Below, piece after piece: positions 43,760-52,434 of a stretch of 64,000 nt of DNA. Position 1 is the stretch's first letter. The number at the start of each line of letters is the position of its first letter. The position numbers were made by a program, and so were the translations under genes. Below the pieces are notes generated by a model that made no database searches, had not been told where the DNA came from, and was given only the letters and a program-made list of their open reading frames with translations. Origin of the DNA: Paenibacillus sp. LHD-38 (GTDB lineage Bacteria > Bacillota > Bacilli > Paenibacillales > Paenibacillaceae); contig NZ_JAVIFU010000006.1 in assembly GCF_031157315.1 (NCBI RefSeq), forward strand, positions 124,001 to 188,000. The letters run 5' to 3'.

Positions 43760-44071
43760 ATGTTAAAAGTCATTCTTGCCACTTGCATACTGTTTTTCAA
43801 TCAAACACCGCCGCTACATGAAGACAAAGTTATACAATTTGTAAATGAGCAATACGGAATAATTATTCGAGGTATATATTCGGAACATCGCGATTACATT
43901 AGTAATTTCACTGTTGCTTTTAATGGAAAACAGTCAGAAATTTTTCAGTGGCGTAGGAGCAAGGCTGGGATGATTAATGCTGTCGGTCAATGTCTCCTCA
44001 AGACAGTTCATGCAGCCGGATTTCGTGAACAAGGTGCAGCATATTTTACGCTCAAGCGGCTTGGTGCCTGA
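43760..44071 (+). CDS. Short ORF fused out of frame to an EAL remnant
   Basis: 103 codons from an ATG with GGAGGG 5 nt upstream. The first ~70 residues (MLKVILATCILFFNQ, then NEQYGIIIRGIY) are not recognised and may be the 5' end of a truncated gene. From about 43970 the frame simply overlaps the EAL remnant in another frame, so the C-terminal ~30 residues are probably meaningless. Expression is possible but function doubtful. Confidence 0.3.
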   Translation: MLKVILATCILFFNQTPPLHEDKVIQFVNEQYGIIIRGIYSEHRDYISNFTVAFNGKQSEIFQWRRSKAGMINAVGQCLLKTVHAAGFREQGAAYFTLKRLGA

Positions 44072-44471
44072 TCGTTTATGCTTGGAAATAACCGAGAGTA
44101 TGGTCGTCAACAATTTGAATGTAGCTAGAAAAATGTTGAATGAGCTTGTTGCGTTAGGCATTCACATCGCAATAGATGATTTTGGCACGGGCTATTCTTC
44201 GTTAAGCGTCTTGAGACAGCTGCCGATCGCTATTATAAAAATCGACCGTTCTTTTATTAATGACATGGACGCGTACAAAGACGGGCTTTCGATTGTGAAG
44301 ACGATTGTATCCATGGGAAATGACCTGCGGAAGCAGGTTGTAGCCGAAGGCGTGGAAACGCTGGAGCAATGCGAGCAGCTGAAGGGTCTGGGCTGCGACA
44401 AGGCGCAGGGCTTTTATTATCACAAGCCCATTCCCCTAGCCGAACTTAATAAATTGCTTATAAAGAAGTAA
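43977..44471 (+). pseudogene. EAL-domain phosphodiesterase lacking its N-terminal third
   Basis: 164 codons with the later EAL motifs intact: LSVNVSSRQ, LCLEITES (metal-ligand Glu), IDDFGTGYSSL (metal-ligand Asp pair), IKIDRSF and VVAEGVE. The opening section with the EAL signature itself and any sensor or GGDEF module is absent, and there is no ribosome binding site. Loss of the first metal ligand should abolish cyclic di-GMP hydrolysis. The break is at about 43970. Confidence 0.8.
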
Positions 44472-44488
44472 AAGGGTTTGAGCGAAAT

Positions 44489-45481
44489 TTAGATAAGCAG
44501 TTCCAGCCAATTTTCTTCCGTTACCGGGCCGAAATAAAACGGTAAATCAATGCCGGCGATCAGCTGCTTCAGCGCGGCGGCTTCATAGCGTGTACCAATG
44601 AGTTTAAGCGCAACCTCATTGCTGTCGCCACGTCCGAAGAAATCTCCGTATATGGCAGCGCCGGCGATCAGCCCTTCTTCAACCTGGAGACGGACATCAA
44701 ATGTTCCTGCACCCTCGATCCGCTTCTTCTGCTGCACGTTAAAGGCAGGGGACCGGCCATAGTTCCATTCCCAGCTGCGGTATCGCTCATTCGCAAGCTT
44801 CTGCACCTTTGCCCAGTCTTCCCTGGTCAGCTCATAGAACGGAATTTCTTCGGACTGGCCGAAGATGGATTGAAGCAGCCTTTCCCGAAATTGCTCGATG
44901 GTCAGAGGTTCCTTCAAAAATTCAGCGATATTCGCAACGCGGCTGCGAATGGACTTCGTTGATTTCGATACGTACTTCTCGGCGTTGACCTTGAGCGCGG
45001 ATACGACATTCTCAATCTCGGAATCAAACAGCAGCGTTCCGTGGCTGAACATCTTGCCCCGCGTCGAAAACTGTGCGTTGCCGGATATTTTTCGCTCGCC
45101 GACCTGAAGATCATTGCGGCCTGTCATTTCGGCATCGACGCCGAGCTCTTGAAGCGCGCGGACTACGGGCTCGGTGAATTTCTTGAAGTTATGAAAGGAT
45201 TTTCCGTCGTCCTTCATAATAAAGCTAAAATTCAAGTTGCCTAAATCATGATAGACGGCCCCGCCCCCCGATAGCCTCCGAACGACGTGAATCCCGCTGC
45301 TCTCCACGTATTCCGCATTAATTTCTTCAACGGTGTTCTGATTTTTACCAATGATTATGGACGGCTCATTAATATAGAAAAGCAGATAATCATCGTCGTC
45401 AGGTAATGAACGCAATATATATTCCTCTAATGCCAAATTAAGTGACGGATCGGTAATGCCGTTATTGCTTACAAAGCGCAT
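44489..45481 (-). CDS. lplJ: Lipoate--protein ligase
   Basis: 330 residues, the standard LplA/LplJ length. The lipoate/ATP-binding motif RRLSGGGAVYHDLGN lies near residue 68, followed by NLNFSF. NDLQVGERKISGNAQF near 125 carries the conserved catalytic Lys, and a C-terminal accessory domain completes it. It activates lipoate with ATP and loads it onto E2 subunits and GcvH. AGGAGG about 9 nt upstream supports the start. It marks return to conserved core genome after the decayed stretch. Confidence 0.93.
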   Translation of the reverse strand: MRFVSNNGITDPSLNLALEEYILRSLPDDDDYLLFYINEPSIIIGKNQNTVEEINAEYVESSGIHVVRRLSGGGAVYHDLGNLNFSFIMKDDGKSFHNFKKFTEPVVRALQELGVDAEMTGRNDLQVGERKISGNAQFSTRGKMFSHGTLLFDSEIENVVSALKVNAEKYVSKSTKSIRSRVANIAEFLKEPLTIEQFRERLLQSIFGQSEEIPFYELTREDWAKVQKLANERYRSWEWNYGRSPAFNVQQKKRIEGAGTFDVRLQVEEGLIAGAAIYGDFFGRGDSNEVALKLIGTRYEAAALKQLIAGIDLPFYFGPVTEENWLELLI

Positions 45482-45674
45482 AAACGTATTCCTCCTGTGT
45501 GAATGCTCATATGGGCATTATACCTGCACGTGAAGCTGGTTTTCAAACCATGCCAAAGAAGCATTCGAGCGGAATGCTTCATGATCATCGTAATGGAACG
45601 TTTATGCTCTATGCAGCGGATGAAATAATTCGTATAATCTGATGAGACAAACGCTTAATACAGAGGTGAAACAG

Positions 45675-46232
45675 GTGGAAGCTAAATTTTGCATGGCATG
45701 CGGTGATGAGCTTGAAACCCGCGATGTAGACGGGACGATGAGAAGAGCATGCAGCAGCTGCAGCTTCGTTCATTGGGGCAATTACAGTATTGGTGTCGGA
45801 GCGCTTGTCGTCAAGGACGACAAAATTTTGCTCGTTCGCAGAGCACAGGAGCCGGGAAAAGGGAAATGGACTAATCCGGGCGGTTACATTGAGCAGCTTG
45901 AGGCGATACAAGATACGGTGCAAAGAGAAGTTTTCGAAGAATGCGGCGTGCAGGCTGTTGTCAAAAACGTAGTGGCCCTGCGTGACCAACCTAGAAGCAT
46001 ACATAATCTTTATGTGGCATTTGAAATGGAATTTGTGAGCGGAGAGCCTGTTCCGGATCAAGTAGAGGTGGATGCTGCCGGCTTCTTCACCTTGGAGGAG
46101 CTGACGTCCATGGACGTCGCAAGCTTTACGCAATGGCTTGTTGATGTCGCGTTTCATGGACGCTCGGAGGGTTTGCGGGTAGATTCGGCCCCGGTGGTTC
46201 CGCTTGCTGGTTATGGATTGTTCCGAGTATAA
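45675..46232 (+). CDS. Nudix hydrolase with N-terminal zinc ribbon
   Basis: About 185 residues. Two CxxC pairs (CMACG, CSSCS) form a zinc ribbon in the first ~35 residues, as in NADH pyrophosphatase-like Nudix proteins. The Nudix box GGYIEQLEAIQDTVQREVFE followed by ECG is intact, with the metal-binding REVFEE. The start is GTG 45675, because GAGGTG lies 6 nt upstream; an ATG at 45642 is in frame without a ribosome binding site. The substrate is a nucleoside-diphosphate derivative, not specified by the sequence. Confidence 0.85.
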   Translation: MEAKFCMACGDELETRDVDGTMRRACSSCSFVHWGNYSIGVGALVVKDDKILLVRRAQEPGKGKWTNPGGYIEQLEAIQDTVQREVFEECGVQAVVKNVVALRDQPRSIHNLYVAFEMEFVSGEPVPDQVEVDAAGFFTLEELTSMDVASFTQWLVDVAFHGRSEGLRVDSAPVVPLAGYGLFRV

Positions 46233-46253
46233 AAAGAGGATGACATCATGCGC

Positions 46254-46285
46254 GAGACCTCCCATTTGGAAGGTCTCTATTTTTT
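46254..46285. terminator. Bidirectional terminator between Nudix and ArsB-type genes
   Basis: GAGACCT and AGGTCTC form a perfect 7-bp stem with a 10-nt loop and a downstream TATTTTTTATTT. The genes on both sides converge on it. Confidence 0.75.
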
Positions 46286-46287
46286 AT

Positions 46288-47619
46288 TTAAAATATCCAA
46301 CTTACCCAAAAGGACAATACGACTAATGTGAAAATGAGCGTAAGGGGAATGACGAATGCCGTTACCTTTATATATTGGCCCCAGGTGATCTCGACGCCTG
46401 CTTTCCGCACGATATGCATCCACATCAGGGTGGCGAGCGTACCGATTGGCAGTAGGAGCGAGCCAATATCGCTGCCAATGACACTAGCTAAATAAGCAAT
46501 TTTCAAAGTTAAAGGATCGAGACCCATGCTCATTAGAGTCAGTGTTCCGACCATAAGAGCGGGATGATTGTTGAATAGATTGGACAGCACGCTGAGTAAT
46601 CCGCCCATTAAGACGCTGGCATGCAGCAGGCTGCCGGAGACAAGAGGCTGCATGAGATGAATCAGCCAATCCGTTAAGCCGATGTTGTTCAGGCCGTAAA
46701 TGATCACATACATGCAAAAGGCAAATATTAAAATATACCAAGGTGTTTTTTTGAGCATATCGGTGGGTGGAATTTTCAAGTAGATCCAACGCCAGCCGAG
46801 CAGAAGGGCAGATCCGATGACAGCCGTGGCAGGAACGGAAAAGTGGATATAGGAAGCGGCAAACAGGCTGATACGGACGAAGAATACGAAAATAAGAATA
46901 TTGACCATGAAACGGTTGCGGTTTTCCTGCGGCACGGACTGCTGGAGCGGATGGCTTCCTGGAATAAGGCTCCACCTGGCAATTGGTGGAAGTTTTTTTG
47001 GGAGTATGCGATAGAAGGTCATAAATAGTAGGAAGGATAGGAGAAGGAGCCCAAGCGAAGCTGGCACGAACATCATTGCGGTATGCATGTAGAGGTCCAT
47101 ATGAACGATTTTTAAAGCGATGAGATTGACGATATTACTCACGCCGATAGGCGCGCTGGATGCCGTGGCAATTAATGCGCCGGATAATAGATAAGGGATT
47201 TTTTGAGCATTTTTGAGGCCCATATTTTTCAGCAATAATAATAGGATGGGTGTCGTAATTAAGATGCTTCCGTCATTGTTGACAAAGAGTGTCATTAGAA
47301 AACAGAATAGGTTCGTCAGCCAAAACAGGCGGATACCGGACCCTCGGGCTTTTTTGGTAATCAACTCGGCTGCCCAATAGAAGAATCCGAAGCTTTCGAG
47401 CACGATGGCCATGACGATGGTGGCGATAATGGTGACGGCGGCGCCGCTTATCGTTTCCGTAATTTGGCCGAGATCCTGCAGCGAGACACTGCCGCTGAGG
47501 AGAACGATGGCAGCGCCAACCGTTGCGGGTATCGCCTCATTGACATGCGGTCGCCAAAAGATGAAGCTGAGCGTGAATAGAAATGCGCAGACGGTCATTA
47601 TGATCATTAGATCTTGCAT
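46288..47619 (-). CDS. ArsB/NhaD-type ion transporter
   Basis: 443 residues, about 11-12 membrane helices. It belongs to the ion transporter superfamily that includes ArsB arsenite exporters: VNNDGSILITTPILLLL in an early helix hairpin, SSAPIGVSNIVNLIAL, and the mirrored SNLFNNHPALMVGT near the second half. Arsenite, antimonite or a dicarboxylate could be the substrate. No arsR, arsC or ArsR-type operator is adjacent, so arsenic resistance is not certain. AAGGAG precedes the start. Confidence 0.78.
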   Translation of the reverse strand: MQDLMIIMTVCAFLFTLSFIFWRPHVNEAIPATVGAAIVLLSGSVSLQDLGQITETISGAAVTIIATIVMAIVLESFGFFYWAAELITKKARGSGIRLFWLTNLFCFLMTLFVNNDGSILITTPILLLLLKNMGLKNAQKIPYLLSGALIATASSAPIGVSNIVNLIALKIVHMDLYMHTAMMFVPASLGLLLLSFLLFMTFYRILPKKLPPIARWSLIPGSHPLQQSVPQENRNRFMVNILIFVFFVRISLFAASYIHFSVPATAVIGSALLLGWRWIYLKIPPTDMLKKTPWYILIFAFCMYVIIYGLNNIGLTDWLIHLMQPLVSGSLLHASVLMGGLLSVLSNLFNNHPALMVGTLTLMSMGLDPLTLKIAYLASVIGSDIGSLLLPIGTLATLMWMHIVRKAGVEITWGQYIKVTAFVIPLTLIFTLVVLSFWVSWIF

Positions 47620-47898
47620 GGTTTAACCTCTCCTTAAGGATGAAGCTCACTTATTCGTTATGCACAGCACTCCTTTTCTCAAGTAGGCTTAAAGCTGTTG
47701 GCAGGCTATGAGCCTTAAGAGTCCTTGCACCTCCATTCCTCTCATTTTTTATTAATAGCTTTGTAATGTAAGTATACGTGCGAGATAGAGCATACGTACT
47801 GGTTAATGTCCCTATCTCTATTAAAATCTGCTAGTGTCAATTGATGATGAATGCCTCCTAATGATAGATACCGAGAATGGATATTGACCTATAAAAAG
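47620..47898. other. Intergenic region, nothing firm
   Basis: Between the ArsB-type gene start and the terminator of the AraC gene. It presumably holds the ArsB-type promoter on the minus strand. No operator or RNA was recognised with confidence. Confidence 0.4.
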
Positions 47899-47925
47899 GC
47901 CTCCGAACGACTTCCGTCCGGAGGC
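47899..47925 (-). terminator. Intrinsic terminator of the AraC gene
   Basis: GCCTCCG and CGGAGGC arms with further CGAAC/GT complementarity, followed on the minus strand by CTTTTTAT. The stem begins right at the AraC stop codon. Confidence 0.8.
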
Positions 47926-48843
47926 TTATTGCTCATTTCCCCTTACTCTTTTGTAATATTGCGTAGGGGAGATACCGACATATTTTTTGAATACTTTGCT
48001 GAAATGATAGGGATCGTTGATACCGATTAAATAGCCGATTTCGCCTATGCTCAGCGGTGTTGTCTCGATCAGCTCCTTCGCTTGGTTCACGCGTACCGTA
48101 TTGATGTACCTGCTTATGGATTGGCCGGTCACCAGCCTGAAGGCACGATTCAAATAATCGTAATTGCCCTCAAACGCGAGCTCGATGTCATGCCCGGTTA
48201 TTTTCTGCTGGTAGTTTTGATGAATATAATCAAGAAGTGCATTCACCTTAACAAATGATTTCGAGTGGAGGCGGTCATTACGCTTCAGCTCATCCATAAA
48301 ATGCTCGCGTGACAGCTCGATGAGGAGCTGTATAAATCTTAAAGCGGGCAGGCTGCGATTATAATGCCTGCGCTTGTAGAGCTGCTGCATTTCATGCAAG
48401 GCATGCAGGACGAGGTTAAATCTTGTTTTGTCCGCAATCGTATGATGCTTGGGAAAATAGCATGCGAAAGGGTTAATCGTTGGAACGGACGGCGTATGCT
48501 CGATGAACGGCGACTGCTCATGCTCTACGATAAAATAGTGGGCAAGAGAAAGAATATTCTCCATGTGGACGGATTGGATATCCGGATGCTCGAAATGAAT
48601 ATAGTAATAATCGCATAAATGCTTTGCGGTGCCTTCATGGGTCATATTGGGCTCAAGGATAAGCATATCACCTTTGCGCAGCACATAATGCCGATCTTCT
48701 TCTTTAAGATGAAGCTCTCCGCTCCGGACAAAATAGAGCACGTATTCGTTAATATTGCGCTTAAAATGAATCCACGGGCTTTTGTAAGCAATGAACCCCA
48801 AAATTTTAAGGCGAGGCACCATATCCACGTTAATGGCCAGCAA
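47926..48843 (-). CDS. AraC-family transcriptional regulator
   Basis: About 305 residues. N-terminal cupin-type sensor (YVLYFVRSGELHLKEEDR, LILEPNMTHEG), a linker, and a C-terminal double helix-turn-helix (IGEIGYLIGINDPYHFSKVFKKYVGISP). A TTG at 48849 is in frame, but only 3 nt from AAGGAG. The TTG at 48843, 9 nt away, is preferred. It is divergent from the oxidoreductase/ThuA pair at 48968, the probable target. Confidence 0.85.
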   Translation of the reverse strand: MLAINVDMVPRLKILGFIAYKSPWIHFKRNINEYVLYFVRSGELHLKEEDRHYVLRKGDMLILEPNMTHEGTAKHLCDYYYIHFEHPDIQSVHMENILSLAHYFIVEHEQSPFIEHTPSVPTINPFACYFPKHHTIADKTRFNLVLHALHEMQQLYKRRHYNRSLPALRFIQLLIELSREHFMDELKRNDRLHSKSFVKVNALLDYIHQNYQQKITGHDIELAFEGNYDYLNRAFRLVTGQSISRYINTVRVNQAKELIETTPLSIGEIGYLIGINDPYHFSKVFKKYVGISPTQYYKRVRGNEQ

Positions 48844-48967
48844 TTCCAATCTCTCCTTCCGCAGCTTAAAAAGTCGCTTTTGTACAAAAAGAGTCTTGAT
48901 CCGACATTCCCGTTCATTCTAACACAAACTATACTAGGTTTGTAATTGAAGCGACTTTAGGGATGGG

Positions 48968-50038
48968 ATGATGCGTATGAAGAAGCTGAAAATCGGCGTT
49001 ATTGGGCTAGGCGGTATCGCGAACTTTCATATTGAGGGAATATTGGCAAGCGAGAGTGCAGAACTATGGGCGATTTGCGACTGTAATCCAGCAGCGCTTT
49101 TGGCCAAAGGAGAGGAACTGAATATTTCTCCTGAACGGCGTTATGAGGATCATTTGGAAATGTTAAAGGATCCGGAGCTGGACGCCGTTACAATCGGCAC
49201 GCCAAACAGCAATCATTTTCAAATCGCGTTTGATGCCATTACGTATCGCAAGCCGTTTGCGCTGGAGAAACCAATTGCCCTTCATGCTAATGAAGCGAGT
49301 ATATTGCGGGAAAAATTAGCGGGTGATCCCATCCCTCATATGGTTTGTTTCACGTATCGCTACAAGTCTGCGGTTCGGTATGCCAAGCATTTGATTGAGC
49401 AAGGAGCACTCGGCAAAATCAATCATGTATACAGCCAGTATTTACAAAGCTGGAGCATTAATGAGGAGATTCCGCTCTTTTGGCGTTTCCGTAAGGAACT
49501 GTCCGGATCGGGTGCGCTCGGTGATTTGGGCTCTCATATTTTGGATCTCAAACGCTTCCTCGTAGGAGAAACGGTCCGGGTCTTCGCCGATGCGGGAACG
49601 ATTGTGAAGGAGCGCAGCCTGCTGAGCGGCGAGGGGAAAGGGCTTGTGGATGTAGATGATTTCTGTCATGTGCTGGCACGCTTCGAGGATGGCGCCTCCT
49701 CCTCCATGAGCATATCCCGGTTTGCTTTTGGCCGCGGAAATTATCAACAGGTCGAGATTTTCGGTACGCGGGGAGCTCTCGTCTACAACCTTGAAGAAGA
49801 GGACAGCCTTCACGTTAAGCTTGGCGAGGATCAAAAATTCCAAAAAATTGAAATTCCAGACGCGTTCGCAGCGAATCAAATGCAGTCTTTTTTTGATATG
49901 TTGAACGGCAGGGGAGATGGACTCGATGCCACCATCGAGGATGGTTACCGTAATCAAGTAACGCTGGATGCAATTATACAATCCTCTGTGGAAGAACGCT
50001 GGATTAGGATCGAACAGGAGGCTTCTAAAAATGGCTGA
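48968..50038 (+). CDS. Gfo/Idh/MocA-family oxidoreductase
   Basis: About 356 residues: Rossmann domain [14 protein letters not shown], the catalytic-type EKPI near 100, and the C-terminal domain with [15 protein letters not shown] near 180. It probably oxidises or epimerises a sugar or cyclitol with NAD(P). Three in-frame ATGs (48968, 48971, 48977) share one weak GGGATGGG region, so the exact start is open by up to three codons. Its end overlaps the ThuA gene start, indicating translational coupling. Confidence 0.87.
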   Translation: MMRMKKLKIGVIGLGGIANFHIEGILASESAELWAICDCNPAALLAKGEELNISPERRYEDHLEMLKDPELDAVTIGTPNSNHFQIAFDAITYRKPFALEKPIALHANEASILREKLAGDPIPHMVCFTYRYKSAVRYAKHLIEQGALGKINHVYSQYLQSWSINEEIPLFWRFRKELSGSGALGDLGSHILDLKRFLVGETVRVFADAGTIVKERSLLSGEGKGLVDVDDFCHVLARFEDGASSSMSISRFAFGRGNYQQVEIFGTRGALVYNLEEEDSLHVKLGEDQKFQKIEIPDAFAANQMQSFFDMLNGRGDGLDATIEDGYRNQVTLDAIIQSSVEERWIRIEQEASKNG

Positions 50039-50765
50039 TCATATAAAAGTGACGGTTTGGAACGAATATCGGCATGAAAAGCAAAACGAACGGGTTGCAA
50101 GCATTTATCCCGAGGGTATCCATAACGCCATAGGCGGATACTTGAAGACAGTGGACGGCTTTGAGGTGAAGACTGCTGTCCTTGATGAGCCTGAGCACGG
50201 ATTAACTGACGATGTGCTGAGCAATACGGATGTCCTTATCTGGTGGGGACATCTGGCTCACGCGGAGGTGCGGGATGATATTGTCGAGAAGGTACGCGCA
50301 CGCGTCATGGAAGGCATGGGGCTTATCGTTCTGCACTCCGGCCATGGCTCCAAAATATTCGAGCGTCTGCTCGGAACGAAAACGGGCGATCTCAAATGGC
50401 GAGACGACGGTGAGAAAGAGCGGATTTGGGTCATTGAGCACGGCCATCCGATTGCTGACGGCCTAAATGATTATATTGAAATTCCAATGGAAGAAATGTA
50501 TGGCGAGCGCTTTGATATTCCGGCTCCCGATGAGCTGGTGTTCATCTCGTGGTTCGAGGGCGGGGAAGTGTTTCGAAGCGGCTGCTGCTATCGAAGAGGG
50601 AAAGGAAAGCTGTTTTATTTCCGTCCCGGACATGAGACATTCCCGATCTACCATCATCAAGATGTCCTGCGCGTCATTGCGAACAGCGTGAAATGGGCAG
50701 CTCCCGTTCAAGGAGCCCAAATATCATTAGGGAGGGTAGCGCCTCTCGAGGCGATTAGAAAGTAA
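50031..50765 (+). CDS. ThuA-like protein
   Basis: About 244 residues with the ThuA core: [13 protein letters not shown] near 65, [19 protein letters not shown] near 92, [13 protein letters not shown] and [14 protein letters not shown] near 205. It is longer and distinct from the ThuA protein at 26372. The ATG overlaps the previous stop (ATGGCTGA), and AGGAGG lies 9 nt upstream. Pairing of a ThuA-like and a Gfo/Idh/MocA gene is a recurrent arrangement in sugar catabolism and points to joint action on one substrate. Confidence 0.85.
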   Translation: MADHIKVTVWNEYRHEKQNERVASIYPEGIHNAIGGYLKTVDGFEVKTAVLDEPEHGLTDDVLSNTDVLIWWGHLAHAEVRDDIVEKVRARVMEGMGLIVLHSGHGSKIFERLLGTKTGDLKWRDDGEKERIWVIEHGHPIADGLNDYIEIPMEEMYGERFDIPAPDELVFISWFEGGEVFRSGCCYRRGKGKLFYFRPGHETFPIYHHQDVLRVIANSVKWAAPVQGAQISLGRVAPLEAIRK

Positions 50766-50852
50766 AATGACGGCATAGGCGATTTGCGGAAATCATGAGT
50801 AAACCGGATTATCTATTATGAAGCGAGAGTGTTTATGCTTGCTTAACCGTGC

Positions 50853-50904
50853 AAAAAGGTGTCTTATTTTTCTGGATTTACAGAAAAATAAGACACCTTT
50901 TTTT
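50853..50904 (+). terminator. Very strong intrinsic terminator
   Basis: AAAAAGGTGTCTTATTTT...CTG pairs perfectly with its complement (22 bp) around GATTTA, ending in a T-tract. Confidence 0.92.
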
Positions 50905-50959
50905 TCGTTCCAATCGTTTAACAATAAAAAAGGAGTAAAATACGACACCATCATCGCAA

Positions 50960-50973
50960 TGAAAACGGTTTCT
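50960..50973 (+). promoter_or_regulatory. cre-like site upstream of the dextran/ABC operon
   Basis: TGAAAACGGTTTCT matches TGWAARCGYTWNCW at 13 of 14 positions and lies 60 bp before the binding-protein start codon. Confidence 0.55.
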
Positions 50974-51032
50974 TGGCGAACCCGTTATCCGCATAATGAA
51001 GGAGCAGCACAAATAAAAGGAGGGTCAAAGAC

Positions 51033-52355
51033 ATGAAATGGTACAAATCAATTTCTTATGGGGTTCTAGCAGCTGTGATGGCTTTTACGATTACGGCTTG
51101 CTCAGGCGGCAATAACGCACCTGCAAATAACGGAGTTAATGCTCCGGCAAATGAAAGCGGTAACGCTCCGGCGGCTGACGGCAAGAAAGTGTCGATCGAG
51201 TACTGGCATACCTACAGCGACCAAGAGGAGAAGGTGCTCACGGAAGAGATTAAGCCTCTCTTTGAGAAAGAAAATCCGGGTATCGAGCTGAAGCTGACGA
51301 GAATGCCTTATGAGGGCTTGAAAGAGCAGGTTATTGCCGGGGTAGCGGGCGATGCAGCACCTGATCTCATGCGTATGGACATTATCTGGGTTCCTGAATT
51401 CGCAAAAATGGGAGCGCTTCAAGATATCAGCAAGAACGATGGCTTTGATGAATTGAAAGCCAATATGTTCGAAGCGCCGATGGAAACGAATGCCTATAAC
51501 GGCGGCTACTATGGCGTACCGGTTAACACGAATACAAAAATCGCGATTTACAACAAAGCGGTATTGGATGAAATCGGAGTAAAAGAAGCTCCAGCGACAA
51601 TGGATGAGCTTGTAGCTGCTGCGAAGCTAGCCGTCGCAAAAGGCAAGCCAGGCGGCATTAGCATCGGCGGAGCAAACGTATGGGCAGCATCTCCATACTT
51701 CTGGAGCCTTGGCGGGTCTTTAACGAACGAGGATTATACAAAGGTAGAAGGCTATCTGAACAGCCCGGAGAGCGTAAAGGCACTTGAAACCATCGTGCAA
51801 TGGAACAAAGAAGGAATTGTAACGCCTACGATTCTCGGCGGCGAGCCAGGCGCTTGGGACGGCATGAAAAACAATGAGTACATGATGATTGATGACGGGC
51901 CTTGGTTCTACAGCATTCTTATGAACGAAGCAGAATCCGCATTCAAGCCGCTCGAGCAAACGGTTCGCGGCTTGATTCCGGCAGGCGCGGGCGGCAGCCG
52001 TTCCGTTGTAGGCGGCGAGGATCTTGTTATCTTTACAAATTCAAAGCACCCGCAAGAAGCCTGGACATTCGCGAAATGGATGCTTGGCGACGAGCCGCAG
52101 AAGATTATGAGCAAGCTTGGTCTTATCCCTACGAACAAAAATGCAGCAAACGACCCTGCATTCCTTGCGCAGCCATTCGTTGCCGAGTACGTGAAACAGC
52201 TTGAAACGGCATTGCCGCGTACACCGATTCCGCAATACGGCGAAATGGAAGGCATCGTTAACCTTGCTTTTGAGAAAGCGATTCGCGGAGAACTTGAGCC
52301 CAAAGCGGCGCTTGACGAAGCAGCCAAAAACATTGAAGCCATTTTAACGAAGTAA
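51033..52355 (+). CDS. Extracellular sugar-binding lipoprotein, CUT1 type
   Basis: 440 residues: signal peptide with lipobox ITAC near 20-23, an Asn/Pro/Ala-rich linker, then a type-1 solute-binding fold (VSIEYWHTYSDQEEKVL, YYGVPVNTNTKIAIYNKAVLDEIG). AAAGGAGGG 8 nt upstream gives strong translation. It is the first gene of an operon continuing into two permeases and two GH66 enzymes, which suggests alpha-1,6-gluco-oligosaccharides (isomalto- or cyclo-isomaltooligosaccharides) as ligand. The ligand is inferred from context. Confidence 0.9.
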   Translation: MKWYKSISYGVLAAVMAFTITACSGGNNAPANNGVNAPANESGNAPAADGKKVSIEYWHTYSDQEEKVLTEEIKPLFEKENPGIELKLTRMPYEGLKEQVIAGVAGDAAPDLMRMDIIWVPEFAKMGALQDISKNDGFDELKANMFEAPMETNAYNGGYYGVPVNTNTKIAIYNKAVLDEIGVKEAPATMDELVAAAKLAVAKGKPGGISIGGANVWAASPYFWSLGGSLTNEDYTKVEGYLNSPESVKALETIVQWNKEGIVTPTILGGEPGAWDGMKNNEYMMIDDGPWFYSILMNEAESAFKPLEQTVRGLIPAGAGGSRSVVGGEDLVIFTNSKHPQEAWTFAKWMLGDEPQKIMSKLGLIPTNKNAANDPAFLAQPFVAEYVKQLETALPRTPIPQYGEMEGIVNLAFEKAIRGELEPKAALDEAAKNIEAILTK

Positions 52356-52365
52356 ACATTATACC

Positions 52366-52404
52366 GAGGCCTTCTTCCTTTTATCTTTATTGGAAGGAGG
52401 CCTC
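52366..52404 (+). promoter_or_regulatory. Intercistronic stem-loop between binding protein and permease
   Basis: GAGGCCTTCTTCC pairs with GGAAGGAGGCCTC (one G-U) across a 13-nt loop. No T-tract follows. It resembles stabilising hairpins that keep the 3' end of an abundant binding-protein message while reducing downstream permease expression. Confidence 0.6.
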
Positions 52405-52434
52405 CCAAATGAAAGATTGGGAAGGAGCATGAAC

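Noticed and set aside
46288..47619. Arsenic-resistance operon
   Set aside because: Only the ArsB-type transporter is present; no arsR, arsC or arsenate-related gene is adjacent, so the substrate was left open.
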